From positions 2,046,001 through 2,110,000 of the forward strand of contig NZ_AP024276.1 in NCBI RefSeq assembly GCF_021654455.1: 64,000 nucleotides of DNA, given 5' to 3'. Below are positions 20,964 to 31,174 of the stretch, one piece after another. The position numbers were made by a program, and so were the translations under genes. The notes beneath the pieces are model-generated. The model saw only the letters and a list, made by a program, of their open reading frames with translations. It did no database searches and was not told the DNA's origin. Numbering within the stretch: position 1 is the first letter of the stretch; each line of letters begins with the position of its first letter. This DNA comes from Streptococcus parasuis. Lineage in GTDB: Bacteria; Bacillota; Bacilli; Lactobacillales; Streptococcaceae.

Positions 20964-21347
20964 TTATACACGGCGACGTTTTGGAGGACGAGCACCATTG
21001 TGTGGTACAGGAGTCACATCACGAATTGCTGTTACTTCAAGACCAGCGGCAGCAAGAGCGCGGATAGCAGACTCACGACCTGAACCTGGGCCTTTAACGG
21101 TAACTTCAACTGTTTTTAGACCGTGTTCTTGTGCAGATTTAGCAGCTGCTTCTGAAGCCATTTGGGCTGCGAATGGTGTAGATTTACGTGAACCTTTAAA
21201 ACCAAGAGCACCAGCTGATGACCAAGCAATAGCGTTACCATGCACATCAGTAATCATAACAATAGTGTTATTAAATGTAGCGTGAATATGTGCAATACCA
21301 GATTCGATATTCTTTTTCACACGACGTTTACGTGTTGGTTTAGCCAA
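20964..21347 (-). CDS. rpsK: Ribosomal protein S11
   Basis: 127 residues. It has the uS11 core [15 protein letters not shown] and the C-terminal [19 protein letters not shown], which contacts the mRNA exit platform of the 30S subunit. 17 nt after rpsM. Confidence 0.97.
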   Translation of the reverse strand: MAKPTRKRRVKKNIESGIAHIHATFNNTIVMITDVHGNAIAWSSAGALGFKGSRKSTPFAAQMASEAAAKSAQEHGLKTVEVTVKGPGSGRESAIRALAAAGLEVTAIRDVTPVPHNGARPPKRRRV

Positions 21348-21364
21348 TTTTTCTACCTCCTATA

Positions 21365-21730
21365 TTATTTTTTCTTACCTGCAATCGCAACGGCTTTACC
21401 TTTACGAGTACGAGCATTGTTTTTAGTGTTTTGTCCACGGACAGGAAGTCCACGACGGTGACGGATTCCGCGGTATGAACCGATTTCCATCAAACGTTTA
21501 ATGTTCAAGTTAACTTCACGACGGAGGTCACCTTCAACTTTGATTGCATCAACTTCACGACGAATAGCATCTTCTTGATCTGATGTCAAATCTTTCACGC
21601 GTACATCTTCTGAAATGCCTGCAGCTGCAAGAATTTTTTTAGATGTTGCAAGACCGATACCATAAACATAAGTCAATGAAATAACTACACGTTTGTCATT
21701 TGGAATGTCAACTCCAGCAATACGAGCCAT
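21365..21730 (-). CDS. rpsM: Ribosomal protein S13
   Basis: 121 residues with the N-terminal [19 protein letters not shown] and the C-terminal basic tail [14 protein letters not shown] that contacts P-site tRNA. Typical length. Lies between rpmJ and rpsK. Confidence 0.97.
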
Positions 21731-21749
21731 GTTTTCTCCTTTCTATTTC

Positions 21750-21866
21750 TTAACCTTGACGTTGCTTGTGTTTAGGGTTTGCTGGGCAAATCACCATAAC
21801 ACGACCATTACGACGAATAACTTTGCAGTATTCGCAAATTGGTTTGACCGATGGTCTTACTTTCAT
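21750..21866 (-). CDS. rpmJ: Ribosomal protein L36
   Basis: 38 residues, [19 protein letters not shown] followed by [19 protein letters not shown]. The zinc ligands Cys-11, Cys-14, Cys-27 and His-33 are all present, so this is the zinc-binding form. It fits between infA (24 nt) and rpsM (19 nt). Confidence 0.95.
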
Positions 21867-21890
21867 GTTTAATCCCTCCAAGTATTTCGA

Positions 21891-22109
21891 CTATTTAAAG
21901 CGGTATGTGATACGTCCACGTGTCAAGTCGTAAGGACTAAGCTCAACAGTTACGCGGTCACCGACCAAAATACGAATGTAGTTTTTACGGATTTTACCAG
22001 AAACAGTTGCAAGGACTTGGTGTCCGTTTTCCAACTCAACAGTAAACATAGCATTTGGCATTGTATCGACTACTTTGCCTTCAATTTCAATCACATCTTC
22101 TTTTGCCAT
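21891..22109 (-). CDS. infA: Translation initiation factor IF-1
   Basis: 72 residues, one OB-fold ([20 protein letters not shown]...). It binds the 30S A site during initiation. First gene after the internal promoter at 22187-22215, so infA-rpmJ-rpsM-rpsK-rpoA-rplQ can be transcribed apart from the upstream genes. Confidence 0.97.
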
Positions 22110-22186
22110 GCAAAAGTAACCCCTCTCTAAATATCGATTTGATGTCCTCTGAACACAGAGGTAACAATTATAAGTCAGACTAGGCT

Positions 22187-22215
22187 ATTTTATCATCTTT
22201 GCAAGAAAAATGCAA
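22187..22215 (-). promoter_or_regulatory. Internal promoter upstream of infA
   Basis: Minus strand: -35 TTGCAT (22210-22215), 17-nt spacer, -10 TAAAAT (22187-22192). A small hairpin CCTCTGTGTTCAGAGG lies in the leader. The -35 falls 15 nt beyond the adk stop. Confidence 0.68.
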
Positions 22216-22230
22216 GCCAAATCCATTAGA

Positions 22231-22872
22231 TTATTGCAATTTTGATAATACAGTATCAATTGCTTGGAAAACAAGTTCGATGTCTTGATCGCCTTCAATA
22301 TCATGAACCAAACCTTTTGCACGATAATGGTCGATAATCGGCTGACCTTGGGCAATGTTTACTTCTAAACGGCGCTTAACAGACTCTGGTTTATCATCTT
22401 CACGTTGATAAAAATCTTCTTCCTTATAGTCTCCAACAGGTGGGTTGAATACTTTATGGAACGTTTCCCCAGTTTCTTTATGAATGATACGTCCACTGAG
22501 ACGTTCTACAAGTTTAGAAGGATCAATTTCAATATTGATGACTCCCTGTAGCTCAATACCTAACTCATCTAGGTTTGTATCAAGCGCATGTGCTTGTTCA
22601 ATTGTTCGTGGGTATCCATCTAATAAGAAACCTTTTTCTTTGATATCATTCTGAGCTAAACGCTCTTTCACAATACCATTTGTAACCTCATCAGGCACAA
22701 GATCGCCTTTGTCAATATATGACTTAGCTAATTTGCCCATTTCAGTTTGATTAGCCATTGCTGCACGAAACATATCGCCAGTTGAAATGTGAGCAACATT
22801 AAATTTCTCAACAATCTTAGCTGCTTGTGTTCCTTTACCAGCACCTGGTAAACCCATAATTAAAAGATTCAT
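22231..22872 (-). CDS. adk: Adenylate kinase
   Basis: 213 residues; interconverts ATP + AMP and 2 ADP. P-loop [12 protein letters not shown] (7-18), AMP-binding DGYPRT and the LID region around [19 protein letters not shown]. The LID shows no Cys, so it is the non-zinc form. Placement after secY is the standard Firmicute order. Confidence 0.97.
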   Translation of the reverse strand: MNLLIMGLPGAGKGTQAAKIVEKFNVAHISTGDMFRAAMANQTEMGKLAKSYIDKGDLVPDEVTNGIVKERLAQNDIKEKGFLLDGYPRTIEQAHALDTNLDELGIELQGVINIEIDPSKLVERLSGRIIHKETGETFHKVFNPPVGDYKEEDFYQREDDKPESVKRRLEVNIAQGQPIIDHYRAKGLVHDIEGDQDIELVFQAIDTVLSKLQ

Positions 22873-22924
22873 GACAAACTCCTTATTTTGTTTTCACATA
22901 AATTTGCCAATATTGACAAACTTA

Positions 22925-22960
22925 TCTAAAAACAAAATAGAAGGTTGACGAGGTCAACCT
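22925..22960 (-). terminator. Terminator-like hairpin between secY and adk
   Basis: Minus strand: AGGTTGAC, loop CTC, GTCAACCT, then TCTATTTTGTTTTT. Placed mid-operon, so it probably lowers rather than ends transcription into adk. Confidence 0.65.
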
Positions 22961-22965
22961 GTATT

Positions 22966-24276
22966 CTATTCTGTAATTTCTAAGAAACCTACATATTTTC
23001 TCTTAAGAAGGTAGCCTTCCAATTGCTTGATTCCTTCAATACTTGTAGAGATAACAATAATCAAACTTGTACCGAGGAATGCAATGTTTGAAGAAAGTCC
23101 AAAGAGATTTTGTGCAATAATCGGCAACAAAGCAACAAAACTCAAGAATAAAGCACCAACTGTTGCTAATCTTGTTAGAAGCTTAGACAGATATTGCTCA
23201 GTCCCGTTACCAGGTCGAACCCCATGGATATATGCTGCGCTCTTTTGAAGGCTTTCAGCAGTTTTTTCTGGGTTGACTTGAACAAAAGTATAGAAGAATG
23301 TGAATACAATAATCAATCCAGCATATACCAGCATTCCTTTTACCGTTGAATAATCAAAATATTCTTGAACAGTCAATAACCAACCTGCACTCTGATTCTG
23401 ACTTGCAAAGTATTGAATAAGAGATGTAGGTACTGCTGTAATTGAACCAGCAAAAATCACGGGAATAACACCTGCTGGATTTAATTTCAATGGTAAATAA
23501 GAACTAGATGGTGCTCCTTGAGCTCTTTTTGTATATTGGATTGGTAATTTGTATTCTGCTTGTTGTACAAATGTCGTGAAGTAAACGACTAGTAAAATTA
23601 ATACAATCAAGATTGCTACAAAGATAGCTGATTCTCCCAATCGACTAGATTCAATATTGACAAAACGATCAATATAAATCTCGTGAAACGTTCCTGGTAG
23701 GGAAGATATAATCCCTGCGAAGATAATCATGGACGTACCATTTCCATACCCTTTTTCTGTAATCTGCTCACCCAACCAAGTTACAATGACTGAACCAGTT
23801 GTCAAAATAGAACCGATTAAAAGGTACGTTTGCCAATTCAAAGGCATATTTGTCAGTTGTGCACCCGAAAGGGCATTAAATCCTGCAGTAATACCAATAG
23901 ATTGGACAAAAGCTAATCCCAAAGAGATATAACGTGTTGCTTGATTCAGTTTGCGACGGCCCACTTCACCTTGCTTACCCCATTCAACAAATTTTGGAAG
24001 GATATCCATTTGTAAAAGTTGAACAATAATCGAAGCAGTGATATATGGACTAACCCCTAGTGCAAAAACTGAAAAATTACGCATTGCGTTTCCTGAAACC
24101 AAGCTCAACATATTTAAAAACGGTACATTTGAGAGGGCTTCAAGACTCTTGGCGTTAATACCTGGAACTGTAATGTGAGTTCCAACCCGGAAGACAAAAA
24201 GGATGAAGATAGTGAACAATATTTTGTTACGTACTAATCTAACCTTTACGGCATCTTTTAAAAGTTTAAAAAACAT
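22966..24276 (-). CDS. secY: Protein translocase channel subunit SecY
   Basis: 436 residues, ten predicted membrane segments, the housekeeping Sec channel. It shows the plug/TM2 region PYITASIIVQLLQMDILP and the cytoplasmic loop motif KRAQGAPSSSYLPLKLNPAGVIP (quoted as KRAQGAPSSSYLP, LKLNPAGVIP). It differs clearly from the 415-residue SecY2 encoded at 46047. 13 nt after rplO. Confidence 0.97.
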   Translation of the reverse strand: MFFKLLKDAVKVRLVRNKILFTIFILFVFRVGTHITVPGINAKSLEALSNVPFLNMLSLVSGNAMRNFSVFALGVSPYITASIIVQLLQMDILPKFVEWGKQGEVGRRKLNQATRYISLGLAFVQSIGITAGFNALSGAQLTNMPLNWQTYLLIGSILTTGSVIVTWLGEQITEKGYGNGTSMIIFAGIISSLPGTFHEIYIDRFVNIESSRLGESAIFVAILIVLILLVVYFTTFVQQAEYKLPIQYTKRAQGAPSSSYLPLKLNPAGVIPVIFAGSITAVPTSLIQYFASQNQSAGWLLTVQEYFDYSTVKGMLVYAGLIIVFTFFYTFVQVNPEKTAESLQKSAAYIHGVRPGNGTEQYLSKLLTRLATVGALFLSFVALLPIIAQNLFGLSSNIAFLGTSLIIVISTSIEGIKQLEGYLLKRKYVGFLEITE

Positions 24277-24289
24277 AGGCTGCCACCTC

Positions 24290-24730
24290 TTAGATGACTT
24301 CTACTGAGCCACCTTTAGAAGTGATTGCTTCTTCAGCTGATTTAGAGAATTTAGCAGCTTTAACTGTCAATTTCTTCGTTAATTCACCGTTACCAAGAAT
24401 TTTAATTCCTGATTTTTCAGCTTTAACGATTCCAGCTTCGATAAGCACAACTGGTGTTACTTCTGCACCATCTTCAAAAGCGTTCAATTGATCAAGGTTA
24501 ACGATTGCATATTCTTTAGCGTTGATGTTTGTAAAGCCACGTTTTGGAATACGACGGAACAATGGAGTTTGTCCACCTTCAAAACCTAGGCGAACACCGC
24601 CACCGCTACGAGCCTTTTGACCTTTTTGACCACGGCCAGATGTTTTACCGTTACCTGATGATGTACCACGACCTACACGGTTGCGAACTTTACGTGAACC
24701 TGTAGCTGGTTGTAATTCATGAAGTTTCAT
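24290..24730 (-). CDS. rplO: Ribosomal protein L15
   Basis: 146 residues. Gly/Arg-rich N-terminus ([20 protein letters not shown]) and [18 protein letters not shown], both uL15 hallmarks. Separated from rpmD by 129 nt that hold a hairpin AAGTCGCA/TGCGACTT (24812-24844) but no gene. Confidence 0.97.
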   Translation of the reverse strand: MKLHELQPATGSRKVRNRVGRGTSSGNGKTSGRGQKGQKARSGGGVRLGFEGGQTPLFRRIPKRGFTNINAKEYAIVNLDQLNAFEDGAEVTPVVLIEAGIVKAEKSGIKILGNGELTKKLTVKAAKFSKSAEEAITSKGGSVEVI

Positions 24731-24859
24731 TATTATTTTCTCCTCTTTTATATGCTAGCGCCTGTGAAGTACAAGAGTCTTCATTCACAAACTCGCCTTA
24801 TGTAAAAATGGACTAGAAGTCGCAAAGATTCTTCTATGCGACTTAGCCTATTTGTATGA

Positions 24860-25042
24860 TTACTTAACTTCTTCAACAGTTACCAAGTGAGAGATAGCAT
24901 TTACCATTCCAAGAATAGCTGCGTTATCTTCCTTAACAACTGAAGAGTTCAATTTACCAAGTCCAAGTGCAACAACTGTTTTACGTTGCTCTGGTTTGCG
25001 ACCGATTGGAGACTTAGTCAAAGTAATTTTAATTTGAGCCAT
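24860..25042 (-). CDS. rpmD: Ribosomal protein L30
   Basis: 60 residues, [20 protein letters not shown], the short bacterial uL30 form. 14 nt after rpsE. Confidence 0.95.
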   Translation of the reverse strand: MAQIKITLTKSPIGRKPEQRKTVVALGLGKLNSSVVKEDNAAILGMVNAISHLVTVEEVK

Positions 25043-25056
25043 GAGTATCTCCTTTC

Positions 25057-25551
25057 TTATGCTAAATCAGAAACTGAGATGCCACGAAGTGCAGCCACTT
25101 CTTCAGCACGTTTCAATTGTTTCAAACCTTCAACAGTTGCACGAACGATGTTGATTGGTGTGTTTGAACCAAGTGACTTAGAAGTCACATCTGCGATACC
25201 TGCCAATTCGATTACGGCACGAGTCGCACCACCGGCAGCAACCCCAGAACCTTCAGCAGCAGGTTTCAACAATACACGAGCTCCGCCAAATTCTGAACGA
25301 ACTTCGTGAGGGATTGTTGTACCAACCATTGGTACTTCAATCATGTTTTTCTTAGCAGATTCAACTGCTTTACGGATAGCTTCTGGTACTTCTTGAGCTT
25401 TACCAGTACCGAAACCTACGCGACCGTTACGGTCACCAACAACCACAAGAGCTGCGAAACGAAGACGACGTCCACCTTTAACAACTTTTGTAACACGGTT
25501 GATGGCTACTACGCGTTCTTCAATTTCAACTGCGTTATCTTTGAATGCCAT
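25057..25551 (-). CDS. rpsE: Ribosomal protein S5
   Basis: 164 residues. The N-terminal double-stranded RNA-binding fold spans about 10-75 ([20 protein letters not shown]), followed by the C-terminal domain with [20 protein letters not shown]. It acts in decoding fidelity on the 30S subunit. Typical length. Confidence 0.97.
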   Translation of the reverse strand: MAFKDNAVEIEERVVAINRVTKVVKGGRRLRFAALVVVGDRNGRVGFGTGKAQEVPEAIRKAVESAKKNMIEVPMVGTTIPHEVRSEFGGARVLLKPAAEGSGVAAGGATRAVIELAGIADVTSKSLGSNTPINIVRATVEGLKQLKRAEEVAALRGISVSDLA

Positions 25552-25569
25552 TTCTTAGTGTCCTCCCTA

Positions 25570-25926
25570 TTAGAATTTCAATCCGTTTTCACGAGCTGAT
25601 TCAGCCAAAGCTTTCACACGTCCGTGATAGAGATATCCACCGCGGTCAAAGACCACTTCAGAAATACCTTTAGCTACCGCGCGTTCAGCAACGAGTTTAC
25701 CTACAACAACAGCTTGTTCTGTCTTAGTACCTTTTGAAACTTCTTTATCAAGAGTAGAAGCGCTTGCGAGCGTTACACCCGCTACGTCATCAATCACTTG
25801 AGCGTAGATGCCTGTATTAGAACGGAAAATGTTCAAACGTGGGCGAGCAGCAGTTCCAGAGATTTTACCGCGAACGCGACGATGGCGTTTTTGGCGGATT
25901 TTGTTTTTATCTGGTTTTGAAATCAC
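25570..25926 (-). CDS. rplR: Ribosomal protein L18
   Basis: 118 residues. The open frame reaches 25935, but the GTG at 25926 gives the family N-terminus (M)[16 protein letters not shown] and has AGAGGTG 7 nt before it, so it is preferred. The Arg/Lys-rich head binds 5S rRNA. Full-length uL18. Confidence 0.95.
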   Translation of the reverse strand: MISKPDKNKIRQKRHRRVRGKISGTAARPRLNIFRSNTGIYAQVIDDVAGVTLASASTLDKEVSKGTKTEQAVVVGKLVAERAVAKGISEVVFDRGGYLYHGRVKALAESARENGLKF

Positions 25927-26014
25927 AATATTCACCTCTTAATGTATGATTCTGTTTCTCACGAAACAATTTGAGAAATAGTCAGCCAGGTGGCTAAGCC
26001 ACCTCAGCAAGCTA

Positions 26015-26551
26015 TTATTTACCTGTTTTACCTTCTTTACGGCGAACGAATTCACCAACGTAACGAATACCTTTACCTTTGTATGGCTCAGGAGCGCGAA
26101 GGCTACGGATATAAGCTGCTGTTTGACCAACAACTTCTTTGTTGATACCAGACACGACGATTTGTGTTGGTGTTGGAACTTCAAATGTAATACCTTCTGG
26201 TGCAACCACTTCATCTGGATGTGATTTACCAACAGCAAGTGTCAATTTGTTACCAGCCAATTGAGCACGATAACCGACACCACGCATTTCAAGTTCTTTT
26301 TTGAAGCCTTCAGAAACACCAACAACCATGTTGTTGAGGTTGGCACGGCTAGTACCGTGAATAGTCTTCATTTCTTTTGAATCGTTTGGACGGTGAAGAG
26401 TTACTTCTGTACCTTCCACACGAATTTCAATAGCAGTTGGGAATTCACGAGTCAATTCCCCTTTAGGTCCCTTTACAGTTACCACACCGTTGTCTTGAGT
26501 AAGCTCAACACCAGCAGGCAATGTAATAATTTTATTACCAATACGTGACAT
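26015..26551 (-). CDS. rplF: Ribosomal protein L6
   Basis: 178 residues with two repeated uL6 domains and the C-terminal signature [22 protein letters not shown]. Unusually it is separated from rpsH by about 400 nt of repeats (26552-26953). Confidence 0.97.
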   Translation of the reverse strand: MSRIGNKIITLPAGVELTQDNGVVTVKGPKGELTREFPTAIEIRVEGTEVTLHRPNDSKEMKTIHGTSRANLNNMVVGVSEGFKKELEMRGVGYRAQLAGNKLTLAVGKSHPDEVVAPEGITFEVPTPTQIVVSGINKEVVGQTAAYIRSLRAPEPYKGKGIRYVGEFVRRKEGKTGK

Positions 26552-26612
26552 TTTTTTATTTCTCCTGTTAAATTATCAAGCCGTCAAGCGACTAGTTTTC
26601 ACGGGGGCTCAT

Positions 26613-26720
26613 GATACAGAGGGCGTAAAGAAGTCAAAGTAAAAATAGGAATCCTGACGCAGAAGCCTAAGCTTCGAGGAAGGATTGTCTTTTTTACACA
26701 GACTTTAGCCCGTGTTCGAA
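26613..26720 (+). repeat. Dispersed palindromic repeat, copy E, between rpsH and rplF
   Basis: GATACAGAGGGCG, AAAAATAGGAATCCTGACG, apical stem GAAGC-CTAA-GCTTC, then TCTTTTTTACAC, outer arms AAGAAGTC with GACTTTAG, and ending GCCCGTGTTCGAA. It sits inside a ribosomal-protein operon, opposite to its transcription. Confidence 0.72.
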
Positions 26721-26846
26721 TGAGCAGGTTTCATGATCGCACTTGAGAAGCAATCATGCTGTTTGGTTTCATGATACCTTCAAATCAGATTGTTAGATTT
26801 GAACACGCACGAAGAACTGGTCCTCCCGCATTTGTATCATGCATGC

Positions 26847-26952
26847 TTTTAGGTTTCAATTTCTAAATGTGGCAAGGCAGAGCGACGCAGACCATACTTG
26901 AGTATGTCGAGACGCTCTAACACAGGCACATGACGAAATTGGAAGCTAAAAG
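26847..26952. repeat. Second palindromic repeat (BOX-like) next to the rpsH stop
   Basis: Outer arms TTTTAGGTTTCAATTTC and GAAATTGGAAGCTAAAA pair; inner AGAGCG/CGCTCT and CATACT-TG-AGTATG also pair, giving a roughly 105-bp hairpin. Segments such as GGCAAGGC, GCGACGC and ACTTGAGTATG resemble pneumococcal BOX elements as I recall them. A different family from copies A-H. Between copy E and this, 26721-26846 has a small hairpin TTCAAATC/GATTTGAA and no gene. Confidence 0.6.
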
Positions 26953-26953
26953 A

Positions 26954-27352
26954 TTACCAAACGTATGCGACAACCTCGCCACCAACGTTCTTTTGACGAG
27001 CTTCTTTGTCAGTCAAAAGACCTTCTGATGTTGAGATGATTGCAATACCAAGTCCGTTAAGAACTTTAGGAATATCTTCACGTTTTGAGTAAACACGAAG
27101 ACCTGGTTTTGAAACGCGTTTCAAGTTAGTGATAACTTTTTCACCGTTTGGTCCGTATTTCAAGAATACGCGGATGATGCCTTGTTTGTCATCTTCGATG
27201 AATTCAACGTTTTTTACAAAACCTTCGTTTTTAAGGATTGTAGCAATACCTTTTTTGATGTTTGATGCAGGTACTTCAAGCACTTCGTGTTTTGCTTGGT
27301 TAGCATTACGAATACGTGTCAAAAAATCTGCAATTGGGTCAGTCATAACCAT
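26954..27352 (-). CDS. rpsH: Ribosomal protein S8
   Basis: 132 residues, [19 protein letters not shown], with the C-terminal [19 protein letters not shown] signature. Binds the central 16S domain early in 30S assembly. Flanked on both sides by long repeat-bearing spacers. Confidence 0.97.
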   Translation of the reverse strand: MVMTDPIADFLTRIRNANQAKHEVLEVPASNIKKGIATILKNEGFVKNVEFIEDDKQGIIRVFLKYGPNGEKVITNLKRVSKPGLRVYSKREDIPKVLNGLGIAIISTSEGLLTDKEARQKNVGGEVVAYVW

Positions 27353-27456
27353 TTGTTGTTTCTCCTCTTACTAGCAGTTTGCAAGTTACACTTGCTAGTT
27401 AATGATGTCCGAGCGGACGGGGTGATCTGAAAGAACTGCTTTCAGTATCAAATTAA

Positions 27457-27564
27457 ATTTGAACTCGAGCTACTACCGGTGCAAAAAAGATAAAATTTCC
27501 TAGAGTCTGTTGACTCTTCGTCAATTTTCCTATTTTTGCTTTGGTAGCTTAACGCTCTCATATC
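27457..27564 (-). repeat. Dispersed palindromic repeat, copy G, between rpsN and rpsH
   Basis: Minus strand: GATATGAGAGCG, AAAAATAGGAAAATTGACG, apical stem AGAGTC-AACA-GACTCT, TTTATCTTTTTTGCAC, outer arms GCTACCA and TGGTAG-like, ending CGAGTTCAAAT. It lies in the 218-nt spacer and will be transcribed in the mRNA as a long hairpin. Confidence 0.72.
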
Positions 27565-27570
27565 ATGTTT

Positions 27571-27756
27571 TTACCAAGAAGCTTTCGTTACGCCCGGAAT
27601 TTGTCCAAGGTAAGCCAAGTCGCGGAAGCATACACGGCAAAGTTTGAATTTGCGGTAAACTGAGTGTGGACGTCCACATTTTTCACAGCGTGTGTAAGCT
27701 TGAGTTGAGAACTTAGCTGGGCGTTTGTTCTTAGCGATCATTGATTTTTTAGCCAT
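27571..27756 (-). CDS. rpsN: Ribosomal protein S14, zinc-binding type
   Basis: 61 residues with two CxxC pairs, CEKC and CRVC, so the short zinc-ribbon form of uS14. 14 nt after rplE. The C-terminus [13 protein letters not shown] is canonical. Confidence 0.96.
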   Translation of the reverse strand: MAKKSMIAKNKRPAKFSTQAYTRCEKCGRPHSVYRKFKLCRVCFRDLAYLGQIPGVTKASW

Positions 27757-27770
27757 TTATTCTCTCCCTC

Positions 27771-28313
27771 TTATTTTGCAAACGGCATACCAAGGCCAGT
27801 AAGCAATGCACGTGATTCTTCGTCAGTGTTAGCAGTTGTAACGATAACGATATCCAAACCGCGAGTTTTATCAACATCGTCGAAGTTGATTTCTGGGAAG
27901 ATCAATTGTTCTTTCACACCAAGTGTGTAGTTACCACGTCCGTCGAATGACTTAGTTGGTACTCCGTGGAAGTCACGTACACGTGGAAGTGAAACTGTAA
28001 CCAATTTATCCAAGAATTCATACATACGTTCGCCACGAAGAGTTACTTTCGCACCGATTGCAACACCCTCACGAAGACGGAAGCCGGCGATTGATTTCTT
28101 AGCTTTAGTGATAAGTGGTTTTTGACCTGAGATCAAAGCCAACTCTTGAGCAGCTTTTTCAAGGTTTTTAGCGTTAGAAACAGCGTCACCAACACCCATG
28201 TTCAAAACGATCTTATCAACTTTTGGTACAGCCATAACTGAAGAATAGTTAAATTGTTCAGTCAAAGCAGGAACTACTTCATTAAGATATTTTTCTTTTA
28301 AACGATTTGCCAT
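27771..28313 (-). CDS. rplE: Ribosomal protein L5
   Basis: 180 residues, uL5. It shows [19 protein letters not shown], the [19 protein letters not shown] block and a C-terminus ending TGLGMPFAK. Binds 5S rRNA with L18. Confidence 0.97.
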   Translation of the reverse strand: MANRLKEKYLNEVVPALTEQFNYSSVMAVPKVDKIVLNMGVGDAVSNAKNLEKAAQELALISGQKPLITKAKKSIAGFRLREGVAIGAKVTLRGERMYEFLDKLVTVSLPRVRDFHGVPTKSFDGRGNYTLGVKEQLIFPEINFDDVDKTRGLDIVIVTTANTDEESRALLTGLGMPFAK

Positions 28314-28336
28314 TATACTTCTCCTTTCCTTCGTGA

Positions 28337-28642
28337 TTAATCAAGCACTTCGCCTGATTTTTTATTGTAGCGAACTTTTTTGCCGTCTACAAATTTGTAA
28401 CCAACGCGTCCAGCAACACCATTTTTGTCAAGAACTTGAACGTTTGACACATGGATTGGAGCTTCTTTTTCAACGATTGCACCTTGAGGGTTTTCGTTAT
28501 TTGGTTTTTGGTGTTTCTTAACGATGTTAACACCTTCAACAATCACTTTGTTAACTTTTGGAAGTGCTGTTACGACAACTGCTTCAACGCCTTTGTCTTT
28601 ACCAGCGATTACGCGAACTTTATCGCCTTTTTTTACAAACAT
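28337..28642 (-). CDS. rplX: Ribosomal protein L24
   Basis: 101 residues; the KOW motif is [20 protein letters not shown] at the N-terminus. An early assembly initiator of the 50S subunit. 194 nt downstream of rplN. Confidence 0.97.
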   Translation of the reverse strand: MFVKKGDKVRVIAGKDKGVEAVVVTALPKVNKVIVEGVNIVKKHQKPNNENPQGAIVEKEAPIHVSNVQVLDKNGVAGRVGYKFVDGKKVRYNKKSGEVLD

Positions 28643-28735
28643 TTGATTTCTCCTATAATTTCTTACGCCCTAATGGGCACCCTGGTTAGTTTGTTAACCA
28701 GGGGACTTAGTTTGTTTTCTAGTTTACTAAATCCG

Positions 28736-28802
28736 TCACAGACTTCGCTAGTTTGTTTTGATGTACCCAAGTACTATCTACAACAAACTGCCTAGTCTGT
28801 AA
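28736..28802 (-). other. Intercistronic hairpin between rplN and rplX
   Basis: ACAGACTTCGCTAGTTTGT pairs with ACAAACTGCCTAGTCTGT across the loop. A second hairpin CCCTGGTTA/TAACCAGGG lies at 28679-28702. Neither has a T-run. The 194-nt gap contains no gene. Confidence 0.55.
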
Positions 28803-28836
28803 CAAATTTCCTAAAACCATCTGATTAAAGTACTTC

Positions 28837-29205
28837 TTAAAGTACTTCTGGTGCCAATGAAACGATTTTCATGAAACCGCCGTCACGCAATTCGCGTGCC
28901 ACTGGGCCAAAGATACGAGTTCCGCGAGGGTTTTTGTCTTCACGGATGATAACTGCAGCATTCTCATCGAATTTGATGTATGAACCATCAGCACGACGAG
29001 CACCTGTCTTAGTACGAACGATAACGGCTTTAACAACGTCACCTTTTTTAACCGCACCACCAGGAGTAGCTTGTTTTACTGAAGCAACGATGATGTCGCC
29101 GATGTTCGCGAATTTACGTCCTGAACCACCAAGAACTTTGATTGTCAAGATTTCACGTGCGCCACTGTTGTCAGCAACTTTCAAACGAGTTTCTGTTTGA
29201 ATCAT
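28837..29205 (-). CDS. rplN: Ribosomal protein L14
   Basis: 122 residues, uL14, [20 protein letters not shown] with the C-terminal [19 protein letters not shown]. Sits at the subunit interface of the 50S subunit. 24 nt after rpsQ. Confidence 0.97.
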   Translation of the reverse strand: MIQTETRLKVADNSGAREILTIKVLGGSGRKFANIGDIIVASVKQATPGGAVKKGDVVKAVIVRTKTGARRADGSYIKFDENAAVIIREDKNPRGTRIFGPVARELRDGGFMKIVSLAPEVL

Positions 29206-29229
29206 GTCAATTTTCTCCTTTCAGGTTGA

Positions 29230-29490
29230 TTAAATGATAACTGCCTCTTCCACAACTTCTACAAGACGGAAACGTTTTGTAGCTGAAAGTGGGCGAGTTT
29301 CCATGATACGAACGATATCGCCTTCTTTAGCAACATTGTTTTCATCATGAGCTTTGTACTTTTTAGAGTAGTTAATACGTTTACCATAGACTGGGTGGTT
29401 ACGTTTAGTTTCAACTACAACTGTGATTGTTTTGTCCATTTTGTCAGATACTACGCGTCCAACAAGAACTTTACGATTATTGCGTTCCAT
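29230..29490 (-). CDS. rpsQ: Ribosomal protein S17
   Basis: 86 residues, uS17 OB-fold: [18 protein letters not shown] and the conserved [20 protein letters not shown]. Confidence 0.97.
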
Positions 29491-29513
29491 TGAAATTCTC
29501 CTTTCCCAATCTA

Positions 29514-29720
29514 TTATTTAGTTTCAGATTGCACAGTTTTGATACGTGCAATTTGTTTCTTCACTTCGTTCAAACGAGCAGTTTGCTCAAGTTGACCAGC
29601 AGCAGCTTGGAAACGAAGTTCGAAGAGTTCTTTCTTCAATTCGTTTTCTTTCTTAGCAAGTTCTTCTTGAGAAAGGCCACGAAGTTCTTTTACAAAATCT
29701 TTAATTTCTTGAAGTTTCAT
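29514..29720 (-). CDS. rpmC: Ribosomal protein L29
   Basis: 68 residues, a two-helix uL29: [20 protein letters not shown] then [15 protein letters not shown]. Lies by the polypeptide exit tunnel. 9 nt after rplP. Confidence 0.96.
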
Positions 29721-29729
29721 GTCTTCTCC

Positions 29730-30143
29730 TTATTCTGCTTCACGTTTTACGAATTTAACTTTAACTGGCAATTTGTGACCAGCAAGGCGGAATGCTTCGC
29801 GTGCGACTTCTTCAGAAACGCCAGCAACTTCAAACATAACCTTACCGCGTTTAACTGGAGCTACCCAACCTTCAGGAGCACCTTTACCAGAACCCATACG
29901 TACACCGATAGCTTTAGCAGTGTATGATTTGTGTGGGAAGATTTTAATCCAAACTTTACCACCACGTTTCATGTAACGCGTCATAGCGATACGGGCAGCT
30001 TCGATTTGGCGGTTTGTAATCCATGAGCTAGTAGTTGCTTGAAGACCGTATTGACCAAAGTCTACTTGTTTTCCACCTTTAGCTTCACCGCGCATTTTTC
30101 CACGGAATTCACGACGGTGTTTTACACGTTTAGGTACTAACAT
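29730..30143 (-). CDS. rplP: Ribosomal protein L16
   Basis: 137 residues, uL16: [20 protein letters not shown] and [19 protein letters not shown] block (here [19 protein letters not shown]). Only 3 nt after rpsC, suggesting coupled translation. Confidence 0.97.
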   Translation of the reverse strand: MLVPKRVKHRREFRGKMRGEAKGGKQVDFGQYGLQATTSSWITNRQIEAARIAMTRYMKRGGKVWIKIFPHKSYTAKAIGVRMGSGKGAPEGWVAPVKRGKVMFEVAGVSEEVAREAFRLAGHKLPVKVKFVKREAE

Positions 30144-30146
30144 TTG

Positions 30147-30800
30147 TTATTTACCTCCTTTAGTGTTTTTACGAACTGGAAGAACTTCTCCACGGTAAAT
30201 CCAAACTTTAACACCTAATTTACCGTAAGTTGTCAAAGCTTCTTCCCAAGCATAGTCGATATCCGCACGAAGTGTATGAAGAGGAACTGTTCCTTCTGAG
30301 TAGCCTTCTGCACGGGCAATATCAGCACCGTTCAAACGACCAGAAACTTGTGTTTTGATACCTTTTGCACCAGCGCGCATTGTGCGTTGGATAGCTTGTT
30401 TTTGAGCACGGCGGAAAGCCACACGTTGCTCCAATTGACGAGCAATTGACTCACCAACAAGGTGTGCATCCAAATCAGGTTGTTTGATTTCGATGATGTT
30501 GATGTGTACTTGTTTACCAGTCAATTTGTTCAATTGAGCACGAAGCGCGTCAACGTTGCTACCAGCTTTACCGATAACCATACCTGGTTTTGCAGTGTGG
30601 ATAGAAACGATTACTTTGTTTACAGCACGTTCGATTTCGATTGTTGATGTTGACGCATCAGCTAATTCTTTTTTGATAAAGTTGCGGATTGCAAGATCTT
30701 CATGAAGGTAATCCGCGTATTCTTTTTCAGCATACCATTTAGCATCCCAATCACGGATGATGCCAACACGCATACCAATTGGATGTACTTTTTGACCCAC
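30147..30800 (-). CDS. rpsC: Ribosomal protein S3
   Basis: 217 residues, uS3. The N-terminal KH domain has the GxxG loop in [13 protein letters not shown] (about 75-85). The C-terminal domain shows [20 protein letters not shown]. Part of the mRNA entry tunnel. Confidence 0.97.
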   Translation of the reverse strand: MGQKVHPIGMRVGIIRDWDAKWYAEKEYADYLHEDLAIRNFIKKELADASTSTIEIERAVNKVIVSIHTAKPGMVIGKAGSNVDALRAQLNKLTGKQVHINIIEIKQPDLDAHLVGESIARQLEQRVAFRRAQKQAIQRTMRAGAKGIKTQVSGRLNGADIARAEGYSEGTVPLHTLRADIDYAWEEALTTYGKLGVKVWIYRGEVLPVRKNTKGGK

Positions 30801-30812
30801 GTTTTTACCTCC

Positions 30813-31157
30813 TTATTTCTCTGCCACAACTACAGTGATGTGAGCTGTGCGTTTGTTGATTGGTGAAGCTGAACCTTTCGCACGTGGACGGAAACGTTTC
30901 AACGTTGGTCCTTCGTTTGCGAATGCTTCGCTGACTACCAAGTTAGCTTTTTCCAAACCAAAGTTGTTTTCAGCATTAGCGATTGCTGAGTTTAAAACTC
31001 CCTCAATAATGCTTGCAGCTTTGTTTGGTGTGAATTTCAAGATTGCGATTGCGTCTGCTACGCTTTTGCCACGGATGTTATCCAAGACAAGACGTGATTT
31101 ACGAGGTGAAACACGTACTGTGCGAGCAGTTGCTTTAGCTGAAGTAATTTCTGCCAT
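30813..31157 (-). CDS. rplV: Ribosomal protein L22
   Basis: 114 residues, uL22, with the tunnel-lining beta-hairpin region [19 protein letters not shown], wild-type in appearance (this loop is where macrolide-resistance insertions occur). Confidence 0.97.
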   Translation of the reverse strand: MAEITSAKATARTVRVSPRKSRLVLDNIRGKSVADAIAILKFTPNKAASIIEGVLNSAIANAENNFGLEKANLVVSEAFANEGPTLKRFRPRAKGSASPINKRTAHITVVVAEK

Positions 31158-31174
31158 TGTGTTTTCCTCCTAAA

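Noticed and set aside
22873..22965. Complete transcription stop between secY and adk
   Set aside because: The hairpin is short (8 bp) with an interrupted T-run in a conserved operon; partial attenuation is more likely than a true end.
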